Assembly: GCF_902859915.1 (NCBI RefSeq)
Contig: NZ_CADIKK010000048.1
Coordinates: 1 to 43,982, forward strand
Source: Paraburkholderia ultramafica
Lineage (GTDB): Bacteria > Pseudomonadota > Gammaproteobacteria > Burkholderiales > Burkholderiaceae
DNA length: 43,982 bases
Direction of reading: 5' to 3'
Shown here one piece after another: positions 17,436 to 24,717 of the stretch. Under the pieces are notes generated by a model, which was not told the origin of the DNA, made no database searches, and worked only from the letters and a program-made list of their open reading frames with translations. Position 1 is the stretch's first letter; each line of letters begins with the position of its first letter. A program made the translations under genes and the position numbers.

Positions 17436-17449
17436 ATTATATATCTAAT
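17436..17449. promoter_or_regulatory. Operator site 6 before ophE
   Basis: ATTATATATCTAAT matches the consensus with one change (ATTAT for ATTAG). It sits inside a wider AT-rich symmetric stretch at about 17432-17455 (AATATTA ... TAATATT). The ophE start is 119 bp downstream. Confidence 0.55.
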
Positions 17450-17568
17450 AATATTGAAGGCGCTCACATTGCCGGGTTCGCATTCTGCGGCCTTCCTGAT
17501 ACTCCTGGTCGAACGGCGGGGCGTCGCACTTCCGCGCGCTGCCTTGATCAATAACCTTTCCCATACAT

Positions 17569-18426
17569 ATGGACGCAACGCTACTCGCTGCGGTATCGCG
17601 CAATGTGCGCGACGCGCTCGACGAGGATCGAGGAATCATTGACTGGACGTCCCAGTTGATCAACGCGGATACCGAGGCGCACGCCACGCTGATGGTAAGG
17701 CAGGAGGCCACATTGTGTGGCAGACCGTGGTTCGACGAGGCGCTATTGCAGGTCGACGACCGGCTTGAGGTTAACTGGTTTGTTGGCGAGGGTGCACCGA
17801 TGGAGCCTGGCGATGCGGTATGTGAGATCGCCGGACCTGCTCGGGGCATCCTCACTGCGGAACGGACGGCGTTGAACTTCATTCAGATGTTGTCTGCGGT
17901 GGCTACGGCGACGAAGTTGCTTGTTGAGCGGATTAGAGGGACGAGGGCTCGCGTATTTGACACGCGCAAGACGCTGCCAGGGCTTCGACTGGCGCAGAAG
18001 TATGCTGTAGGAGTGGGGGGTGGTTCAAACCATCGTCTAGGCCTGTATGACGGGATTTTGATCAAGGAAAACCACATCCATGCTAGCGGCGGGATCGCGG
18101 CGGCCATCCGTGCTTCTCGAGCGCTCGAAGCGGATGTACCGATTCAGGTCGAAGTTGAAGATCTCGGTGAGCTCGCAGAGGCGCTTGCGCACGGAGCAAC
18201 ATCCATTCTGTTGGACAATTTTTCGCTTGAGCAAATGCGGGAGGCCGTGATGCTCAACGGCGGAAATGCTGAGCTCGAAGTGTCGGGGGGCGTTTCTGAT
18301 CTGACGATCCTTGCAATCGCACAGACAGGAGTAGACCGCATCTCGGTCGGTGGGCTAACCAAAAACATTCAGGCGGTGGACTTTTCGTTGCGATTCGCGG
18401 ATACGCCGGAGGCGTCACGACCGTAA
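17569..18426 (+). CDS. ophE: Quinolinate phosphoribosyltransferase, phthalate-induced NadC paralogue
   Basis: A 285-residue nicotinate-nucleotide pyrophosphorylase (NadC family), which converts quinolinate and PRPP to nicotinate mononucleotide. Hallmarks: TAERTALNFIQMLSAVAT, FDTRKTLPGLR (substrate-binding Arg/Lys), the GGGSNHRLGLYDGILIKENH segment and C-terminal EVSGGV. There is no nadA or nadB nearby. In B. cepacia DBO1 an equivalent gene, ophE, is induced by phthalate and relieves the inhibition of NAD synthesis by phthalate, a quinolinate analogue; its place here among oph genes and behind operator site 6 fits that role. The ATG at 17569 has no clear ribosome binding site, but an in-frame stop close upstream leaves no other choice. 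It converges on ophB with a hairpin between them. Confidence 0.87.
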   Translation: MDATLLAAVSRNVRDALDEDRGIIDWTSQLINADTEAHATLMVRQEATLCGRPWFDEALLQVDDRLEVNWFVGEGAPMEPGDAVCEIAGPARGILTAERTALNFIQMLSAVATATKLLVERIRGTRARVFDTRKTLPGLRLAQKYAVGVGGGSNHRLGLYDGILIKENHIHASGGIAAAIRASRALEADVPIQVEVEDLGELAEALAHGATSILLDNFSLEQMREAVMLNGGNAELEVSGGVSDLTILAIAQTGVDRISVGGLTKNIQAVDFSLRFADTPEASRP

Positions 18427-18439
18427 CCGGTAACCGGCG

Positions 18440-18454
18440 ACGGGCGGCGCCCGT
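18440..18454. terminator. Short GC hairpin between convergent ophE and ophB
   Basis: ACGGGC (18440-18445) and GCCCGT (18449-18454) are perfect inverted repeats with a 3-base loop, 14 bp after the ophE stop and 22 bp before the end of ophB on the other strand. Placement suggests a bidirectional terminator; the T-tract is poor on both strands. Confidence 0.42.
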
Positions 18455-18475
18455 TGCTTCGAATCGCGCAGCACA

Positions 18476-19672
18476 CTAAAGAGCAATGTCCGATCGTTTC
18501 TCGCTTGACTCAAGGATGGCCAGGCAAATTTTCAACGTGTCTTTTGCCCAGCGGCCATCGTGCAAAGGTGCTTGACCGAGCACAGCCGCTGCGTAAAGCT
18601 CGTCGATGACTTCCGCGCGGGGAACCGCTGGAAGCGCAAGAGGTCGCCGCTCTTTCGCCTCGTTTCCATAGACGTATATCGCGTCAGGTAGCGGGCGCAG
18701 ATCGGCGTTCTCACAAGACACAACGACAGGACCAAAATGTTGATGCTTGTGGGCGGCACCAACGCTGTTTCGCGGCAACGGTTTATAGGTGTCCCCGCCG
18801 TAGGTGCCTGAGGCTTTCAGATGCGCCTCGTCTGCAGCAGATTTTAAGGTATTCAGGCGTCGACGCGCACCGCCGTAGCTCGACGGATCCTTTTGATCGC
18901 CCATCTCCCCGGTCCAGTCTGTCCACTCATCCGAGTCGAAATGGCCGTAGCCGTTATACGACAAAGATGCGAACGCACCGTTAGCGAACCAGAGTAGCGC
19001 GGAGTATGCGCCCTCTGTCGGACGTGCCGAATCCCACCTTCCGACCTCTGCGCGGAGTCGAATGGCGGGGGCGCCGGCCAGCATCCGGACAATATCAACC
19101 TGATGCGCCGCCTGACTGAAAACTGCGCCTCCGCCTTCCGCGGTCGACAACTCTTCCGGGCGGCGGGGGCGATACAGGTAGTCGGTGAAGTTAATCGCCT
19201 GAATCATTTTGACTGCACCGAACTGACCGCTCTGGATAAGATTTTTCGTGCTCAAGTAAGGGGTGTCAAAGCTGTGGCAATGGCCAACGATCAAGGATAC
19301 GCCCGCGGCCTTGCACGCGTTGATCATCCGTTCGCACTCTTCCAGCGTGAGGGCCATCGGTTTTTCGACCAGTACGTGTTTTCCGTGGGCGGCCGCAATT
19401 TCTGCGTGTTCCGCATGGAACTGGTGCGGACTCGCAATATAGATCGCCTCGACCCTTTCGTCGGAGGCGAGACCTTGAATATCCGCGTATGTTGATGCGC
19501 AAAAGTCGATGGCGAACTGCTGTCGAGCCGCTTCACGAGGATCACACGCCGCGACGAGTTCAACGCGGTGATCGCCGAGAAAGGTCGGCAACATCAGGGA
19601 GAACGCGCGGCCCAAGCCTGCAATACCCACGCGTAAGCGGCGCTGTTCCATGCTATCGGCTCGCAGGGTCAT
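18476..19672 (-). CDS. ophB: Phthalate cis-4,5-dihydrodiol dehydrogenase, Gfo/Idh/MocA family
   Basis: A 398-residue NAD-dependent dehydrogenase of the Gfo/Idh/MocA family. The Rossmann motif GIAGLGRAF is at residues 17-25, the catalytic-lysine motif EKP at 103-105, and VGHCHSFDTPY follows. This is the family of Pht4/OphB, which oxidises cis-4,5-dihydro-4,5-dihydroxyphthalate to 4,5-dihydroxyphthalate, the substrate of OphC. Its ATG at 19672 overlaps the ophA2 stop (TGATG), so it is translated together with the oxygenase. An in-frame GTG lies one codon upstream. Other Gfo/Idh/MocA enzymes act on sugars, but the coupling to ophA2 makes the phthalate role likely. Confidence 0.83.
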   Translation of the reverse strand: MTLRADSMEQRRLRVGIAGLGRAFSLMLPTFLGDHRVELVAACDPREAARQQFAIDFCASTYADIQGLASDERVEAIYIASPHQFHAEHAEIAAAHGKHVLVEKPMALTLEECERMINACKAAGVSLIVGHCHSFDTPYLSTKNLIQSGQFGAVKMIQAINFTDYLYRPRRPEELSTAEGGGAVFSQAAHQVDIVRMLAGAPAIRLRAEVGRWDSARPTEGAYSALLWFANGAFASLSYNGYGHFDSDEWTDWTGEMGDQKDPSSYGGARRRLNTLKSAADEAHLKASGTYGGDTYKPLPRNSVGAAHKHQHFGPVVVSCENADLRPLPDAIYVYGNEAKERRPLALPAVPRAEVIDELYAAAVLGQAPLHDGRWAKDTLKICLAILESSEKRSDIAL

Positions 19673-20997
19673 CACTGGGAAATCTGATAGTTCGTTTCCA
19701 CCTGCGGCTCCTTCAACTCCTGAGCGTCACCCCAGACGTACCTGGCTTGATACGCGCGCCAGTCGGTTTCCTTCGGCACGACTGCCTGATACGCGCATAC
19801 GCTGGAAGGAATCGCGAATTCCCCAGTGCCGACTGCGGTTGATCCATTCTCGAAGTCCTTGAGCGCGTCCAGCATCCGTTTCCGGAACTCGACGATCGCG
19901 ACGTCACTTGCACCGAGTCGTTCGTCGGAGCGGTTGGCGATTGGTCCCATTGTCACCCACATGGCAATGTCCTGATTCGGGAACCCTTTAATGCCAGTAA
20001 AGTTTCCTGCCGTCATTGACGCGCGGTCCTGCCAGAACCGGTTTTCGTGATTCCGCAGGGGACGGTAGCGCTCGTCGAGATCGACGCCGACCTGTTGGCC
20101 GAGGAATTTGCGCCACGTCTCCGTCTCTGGCGTGGTGTTGGGGTCGCCCCAGGCGATGAAATAGAATGCCGTGTTTTCATCGTCCATCGGAACGTTGACG
20201 TTTGCTACGTTGTACAGGTTGTTCGGAGGGATCAGGACCGTGGCTGGCGCGACAAAGACTGTTGAGCGAATGTAGTCGTGCGTATTGGCGTTGAAGATTG
20301 GCCTGCGAAGAGCAGCGTATCGGAAGCCATATTCTGTGCTCTCAACCACCAGCCGCGGTGCCTTATCAGTCGACGGACGAAGCCAGTTTTTCGAGTTCGC
20401 TTCGGCGCCGCCGACGCGAGCAGGCACGAAGTCTGACGAGTGCAGACTGGAACTGTGCGCCGAATCGATCGCGCCCTCCAGTATCTGGGCCCAATTGCAC
20501 GGAAGCAGTGCTTTCGCGATGCTCACGCGCGTCTTGGCAGTCGGCGCCCACGCTGGAGGCGTGAATTCCGGGATGGCATCTTGGGGGCCCATGTAGGCCC
20601 AGACCATCCCGCCCCACTCTTTGGTTTGATATGCCTTGTGCTTGACCTTCTGGGCCATTGAGCTTGCGGCTGGCTCGGACACCATTTCGATGACGTTCCC
20701 CGCAACGTCCATTTTCCAGCCGTGGTAGAGGCACCGCAGTCCGCAATCTTCGTTGCGACCGTAAACCAGCGACACGCGTCGATGTGGACAGTACTCGTCC
20801 ATCACGCCGACTCGTCCTTCGGTGTCCCGGAAAACAACCAGGTCTTCGCCAAACACACGTGCTTTTACAGGTGCGCCGTCGGGCTCACTTACTTCTTCGA
20901 TGAGGCAGACTGGCGTCCAGTGTCGACGCATTAACTGCCCCATAGGCGCATCACCGTCAACTCTGCATAGCAGTTCGTTTTCCTGATTTGTAAGCAT
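19672..20997 (-). CDS. ophA2: Phthalate 4,5-dioxygenase, oxygenase component
   Basis: A 441-residue Rieske non-haem iron oxygenase alpha subunit. The Rieske cluster ligands are Cys70-x-His72 and Cys89-x2-His92; the mononuclear iron site is Asp178, His181 and His186 in AIDSAHSSSLH, a spacing typical of phthalate-type alpha-only oxygenases. No beta-subunit gene is nearby, as expected for this class. It forms the cis-4,5-dihydrodiol of phthalate with electrons from OphA1 (7331-8296). The ATG at 20997 has a GGAGA ribosome binding site; the frame extends five codons upstream to 21012. The perfect palindrome at 21050-21063 is 52 bp upstream. Related enzymes act on vanillate and isophthalate, but the neighbours point to phthalate. 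Confidence 0.88.
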   Translation of the reverse strand: MLTNQENELLCRVDGDAPMGQLMRRHWTPVCLIEEVSEPDGAPVKARVFGEDLVVFRDTEGRVGVMDEYCPHRRVSLVYGRNEDCGLRCLYHGWKMDVAGNVIEMVSEPAASSMAQKVKHKAYQTKEWGGMVWAYMGPQDAIPEFTPPAWAPTAKTRVSIAKALLPCNWAQILEGAIDSAHSSSLHSSDFVPARVGGAEANSKNWLRPSTDKAPRLVVESTEYGFRYAALRRPIFNANTHDYIRSTVFVAPATVLIPPNNLYNVANVNVPMDDENTAFYFIAWGDPNTTPETETWRKFLGQQVGVDLDERYRPLRNHENRFWQDRASMTAGNFTGIKGFPNQDIAMWVTMGPIANRSDERLGASDVAIVEFRKRMLDALKDFENGSTAVGTGEFAIPSSVCAYQAVVPKETDWRAYQARYVWGDAQELKEPQVETNYQISQ

Positions 20998-21471
20998 CTG
21001 AAGTCTCCTCACGGCAAAAGACGGACAACGTAGATCGTTGGGTTATTGTATTAGATATCTAATAATATTCCAAGATCGCGTGGCCCTGTGAGGGTAGGTA
21101 CTTGCCCTACCCTGTCGGGTGGGGCGGCGAATGCTGCAAGCGATATTGGTCCAGCGGGCCCGCTGATGGCGGGCGTGTTCACACCGAGAATATTAGCGGC
21201 GGTGACGAGGCAAAAACTGAAGGCCGGATTTCAGTCTCTCTTCGTTGCCGTCAGACGGGCAACCGCCAGAGTCCGCTCCATTATTGCCTGCGCGCGGCTT
21301 TCGCCATGCTCAAGACTGTAGCCACGTTACGAAAGCGAGGGGTCCGACAGCGCAGCCGGGCCGAGTGCCGAATCCGAGTGCTCAGTTGACGCGCGAATTT
21401 GCCGTTTTCGAAACACTCACGTCTCCAACAGCCCCAATGATTTCCCAGCACGAGCGATGATGTCGCATCAA
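20998..21471. promoter_or_regulatory. Leader and promoter region of ophA2B, otherwise empty
   Basis: About 470 bp between the ophA2 start and the 3' end of the citrate-synthase-like gene, both on the minus strand. It contains operator site 7 at 21050-21063. The remainder has only short frames without recognisable content. Confidence 0.5.
21050..21063. promoter_or_regulatory. Operator site 7, perfect palindrome before ophA2
   Basis: ATTAGATATCTAAT, identical to site 3 before ophA1. It is 52 bp upstream of the ophA2 start, nearly the same distance as site 3 from ophA1, which suggests matched control of the two halves of the dioxygenase. Confidence 0.75.
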
Positions 21472-22758
21472 CTATGGCAGGATCTGAGAGGCAGCCGCGC
21501 TAACAAATCGAGCACGGGGCCTCAGTAGGGAGCCGGAGAGCCGTTGCTCCTGAACATGTGCAATCCAGCCGACAACTCGAGCCATCACAAAAAGGACGGC
21601 TGAGACGTGCTTTGGCAACCCCATCGCCCGAACGAGAGCGACGACCGCAAGCTCGTGTCGGGGAAAGATTGAGTCGTTCACTTCCACGTTATTGACAAAT
21701 GCGTAAATCGCCTTCATTGGTGCCGTCTGGACGGTACGGCGCTTGAGAACGTCGAGCAAGTAAGCCGCACGCGGATCGCCGCGTGGATATAGCGGGTGAA
21801 CGAATCCGGGGATAGCGACTCCGCGGGCCCGAAGCTTCTTCGCGCGATTGACGAGCACGCTCGCCTTGTTGGCTTCGGCAATGAAATCGTCGATGAGCTC
21901 ATAGAGCAGTCCGGTTTGCGCGCCTGAACTCGCGCACATCGCTGCCGCGATACAGCTATGCAGGCTGCCGCCGCTGGACGCACAGACCCGCGCAGCCAAC
22001 GTGCCTGGAGAAAGTTCGTGATCTGCGAGCAAGGTAAGTGTCGCCTCTATCGCCTCGTAGTTTTCGTCGGTGACAGGGACGGATAATGCCTGCAGGAGTC
22101 CTGTTACGATCGTCTGACCGTCACGGAGCGGTGTGTACCGGCCTCGCTCCGTGGCGAGGCCGCAAAATCCAACCAGCGTCTGAATGATCTGCCGGCCGGC
22201 GTCGACAGTACGTCCGCCGCGGACGCGCTCTGCCACCGATCCACGCAACAAGCCGATCTGCAACGTCACAAGCGCAAAGACTTCAATGATCTGGTCGTAC
22301 GAGTGAAGGGAGGTCAGCGTGCGGATCATCCGTTTCTGTTCCGCCGGAGCATGTTCAATCGTCCATGCAGGTGCCTTGTCATCCCAAGCGGCGGTCCAGA
22401 TCAGGTCAGCAACGGACTCGAACGGGGCGCGCATTCTCGCCAGATCGACCGCCAGCCGTCCGCGATAGCGCGGGCCTTCTGCCGTGATTTCCGTGATGGA
22501 TGTGGGAATAATGGGCTCGCCCCAGTTCATGGCTGACGCTGCCGCGGGGCCGTGCCCTGCGCGGGCCCGAGACCTGTCGGCAATGCGCCTCAGGTCGTCG
22601 CGCCAATACAGCCGTTCTCTGCGACCAGGTTGACGGACGCTTCGAATCAGCCCACGGCTGACGTAGGCGTACAGCGTCTGGAGGCGAACATTCAGGATGG
22701 CCATGGCCTCATCCGCGCTTGCGAAATCGATGGAAGGGGTAGGGGAGGTATCGTTCAT
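21472..22758 (-). CDS. Helix-turn-helix/citrate-synthase-like fusion with altered active site
   Basis: A 428-residue protein. Residues about 12-60 form a MerR-like DNA-binding helix-turn-helix (EAMAILNVRLQTLYAYVSRG, then LYWRDDLRRIA). Residues about 75-428 are a citrate-synthase fold. Of the canonical catalytic residues, the first histidine is kept (His247 in LADHELS), but the LHGG histidine is replaced (GAQTG, 279-283) and the NVDF aspartate is replaced by glutamate (NNVEV, Glu359). The GFVHPLYPRGDPR motif is kept. It may be an acyl-CoA-sensing regulator or a synthase/lyase of a different substrate; I cannot decide. The start at 22758 is the first ATG giving the HTH domain. It is divergent from the ThDP gene across operator site 8. 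Confidence 0.78.
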   Translation of the reverse strand: MNDTSPTPSIDFASADEAMAILNVRLQTLYAYVSRGLIRSVRQPGRRERLYWRDDLRRIADRSRARAGHGPAAASAMNWGEPIIPTSITEITAEGPRYRGRLAVDLARMRAPFESVADLIWTAAWDDKAPAWTIEHAPAEQKRMIRTLTSLHSYDQIIEVFALVTLQIGLLRGSVAERVRGGRTVDAGRQIIQTLVGFCGLATERGRYTPLRDGQTIVTGLLQALSVPVTDENYEAIEATLTLLADHELSPGTLAARVCASSGGSLHSCIAAAMCASSGAQTGLLYELIDDFIAEANKASVLVNRAKKLRARGVAIPGFVHPLYPRGDPRAAYLLDVLKRRTVQTAPMKAIYAFVNNVEVNDSIFPRHELAVVALVRAMGLPKHVSAVLFVMARVVGWIAHVQEQRLSGSLLRPRARFVSAAASQILP

Positions 22759-22849
22759 ATCGATGGCAGGAGTATGGCAGCCGGCTTTCACATTGATTGT
22801 AGATTCAAGATTGATCAATGTGACATCGGAAATTATAGTGTCTCCACAG

Positions 22850-22863
22850 TTTAGATATCTAAT
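22850..22863. promoter_or_regulatory. Operator site 8 between the citrate-synthase-like and ThDP enzyme genes
   Basis: TTTAGATATCTAAT matches the consensus with one outer mismatch. It ends only 16 bp before the ATG of the ThDP enzyme gene, overlapping the leader just upstream of its GGAG ribosome binding site, and is 91 bp upstream of the divergent gene. A bound protein here should block expression. Confidence 0.68.
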
Positions 22864-22879
22864 CAGATGGAGCAATTCA

Positions 22880-24691
22880 ATGAGTGGTGAAAAGAGCGCG
22901 CTTGTTCGCAGAGATGTTCCGGTGCCCTATGAGGACCAGGGCGTCGTCTGGGGTAGTGATGCGATCGCGCTCGTATTGCGCGCGTTGAAGATCCCCTACG
23001 TGCTGTTGAATCCTGGCGCTAGCTTTCGCGGGCTTCACGACAGCATCGTGAACTACCTCGGCAACGAGAAGCCCCAGATGATCGTCGTGTTGCATGAAGA
23101 GCATGCCATTGCAATTGCTCATGGCTACACGAAGGTCTCCGGGCAAATGCTTGGTGCGATCGTGCACAGCAACGTCGGGTTGATGCACGCATCCATGGGG
23201 ATCTTCAATGCCTGGGCGGATCGTGTACCGGTGCTGGTAATGGGGGCGACCGGGCCAGTGGACGCGGCACGTCGCCGACCGTGGATCGACTGGCTGCACA
23301 CCGCGCAAGATCAGGGCGCGCTGGTCCGGAATTTCACTAAATGGGACGCCCAGCCGGCATCAGTCCCCGCGGCGTTTGAGGCGCTGCTCCGTGCCGCCCA
23401 GATCTCCCGTACTGCGCCGTGTGGGCCCACATATGTTTGTTTTGATGTGTCTATCCAGGAAACGCAACTCTCGGAGCGACCATTCCTTCCGGACGTGTCG
23501 CGCTATTTACCGGCCGCGCCGTCGCGACCGTCTGACGCAGACGTCGCGACGGCAGCGGAGTGGCTTTCAAACGCAAACCGGCCAGTTATCCTGATGGGCA
23601 GGGTATCGCGTGGAGAACAGGAGTGGCGCGATCGTGTCGCGCTAGCGGAGGCATTGGGCGCACGGGTATTGACTGATCTGAAGCTTGGCGCAGCGTTCCC
23701 TACCGATCATCGCTTACACTCGGCCGCGCCTGGCTTTTTCCTCTCGAAGGCCGCCGCTGAGGTGCTGAGGTCCGCTGACGTGGTGCTAAGTCTCGATTGG
23801 GTTGATCTCGCCGGAACGCTTAAGCAGGCGTGGGGTGGCGACACCGTGGACAGTCGGATCATTCAGGTTTCAGTTGATCAATATATTCATAATGGCTGGT
23901 CAATGGATCATCAAGAGCTGCCGCCCGTCGATCTATATCTTATGTCAGAGCCGGCACCGGCTGTCGGAGCGCTGATCGAGTTGGTGCAGGAAAAATCGAA
24001 GGCCCGGCCGGAGACTTCCGTTTCTACTGCATCGAATGCTGCTGTCTCCAGCGGTCTCCCGGCATCTGACACAGGCACGATTAGTATTGCGAACCTTGCC
24101 CGAACGTTGCGTTGCGCAACGGAGGGTAGCGACGTTTGTCTTATCCGTTTGCCGTTGGGGTGGAACGGCGAAATGTGGGACTTCCGCCATCCGCTTGACT
24201 ATCTCGGCTATGACGGCGGCGGCGGTATCGGCTCGGGACCCGGAATGGCCGTCGGTGCTGCTTTGGCGCTGAAAGGAACAGGCCGCCTTCCGGTGGCCAT
24301 CATTGGCGATGGCGACTACATGATGGGCGTGAGCGCACTCTGGACAGCGGCAAACGCACGCATTCCGCTTCTGATCATCGTCTCCAATAATCGGTCGTTC
24401 TTTAATGACGAGGTTCATCAGGAGAGGGTTGCAAAAGACAGAAGTAGACCGGTCGAGAATCGCTGGATCGGCCAGCGCATCGCAGATCCTGAGCCAGACC
24501 TTGCAACTATCGCGAGAGGTCAGGGGTTAGTAGGGATTGGTCCCGTCGAGCAGCCTGAAGACCTCGACGCGGCGATAGCCGAAGCCGTCGACGCGCTTAG
24601 GGGCGGCAAAACTGTAGTGGTGGATGTGCGCGTTACGCCGGGCTACAGCGCGTCGATGTCCACTGGCATGACTCGCTCGCATGCCGCCTGA
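22880..24691 (+). CDS. Thiamine diphosphate-dependent enzyme, 2-oxo acid decarboxylase/acetolactate synthase-like
   Basis: A 603-residue enzyme of the acetolactate synthase/benzoylformate decarboxylase superfamily. The cofactor-activating glutamate is Glu73 (LHEEHAIAIAHGYTKVSG); the ThDP/Mg motif runs from GDGD at 476 to Asn503-Asn504 (SNNRSFFND). It should act on a 2-oxo acid in the cytoplasm, by decarboxylation or carboligation. The ATG at 22880 has GGAG nine bases upstream; the frame is open further back to 22697 but that part is antisense to the neighbour. The aldehyde dehydrogenase gene follows 26 bp later, which suits a decarboxylase producing an aldehyde. With the FMN dehydrogenase at 5926 this gives a mandelate-like route; the substrate is not shown. 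Confidence 0.85.
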   Translation: MSGEKSALVRRDVPVPYEDQGVVWGSDAIALVLRALKIPYVLLNPGASFRGLHDSIVNYLGNEKPQMIVVLHEEHAIAIAHGYTKVSGQMLGAIVHSNVGLMHASMGIFNAWADRVPVLVMGATGPVDAARRRPWIDWLHTAQDQGALVRNFTKWDAQPASVPAAFEALLRAAQISRTAPCGPTYVCFDVSIQETQLSERPFLPDVSRYLPAAPSRPSDADVATAAEWLSNANRPVILMGRVSRGEQEWRDRVALAEALGARVLTDLKLGAAFPTDHRLHSAAPGFFLSKAAAEVLRSADVVLSLDWVDLAGTLKQAWGGDTVDSRIIQVSVDQYIHNGWSMDHQELPPVDLYLMSEPAPAVGALIELVQEKSKARPETSVSTASNAAVSSGLPASDTGTISIANLARTLRCATEGSDVCLIRLPLGWNGEMWDFRHPLDYLGYDGGGGIGSGPGMAVGAALALKGTGRLPVAIIGDGDYMMGVSALWTAANARIPLLIIVSNNRSFFNDEVHQERVAKDRSRPVENRWIGQRIADPEPDLATIARGQGLVGIGPVEQPEDLDAAIAEAVDALRGGKTVVVDVRVTPGYSASMSTGMTRSHAA

Positions 24692-24717
24692 ATCGAATTT
24701 CTACAGGGGACAACGCA

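Noticed and set aside
17569..18426. Housekeeping nadC
   Set aside because: No nadA or nadB nearby, catabolic neighbours and a phthalate-type operator favour the ophE role instead.
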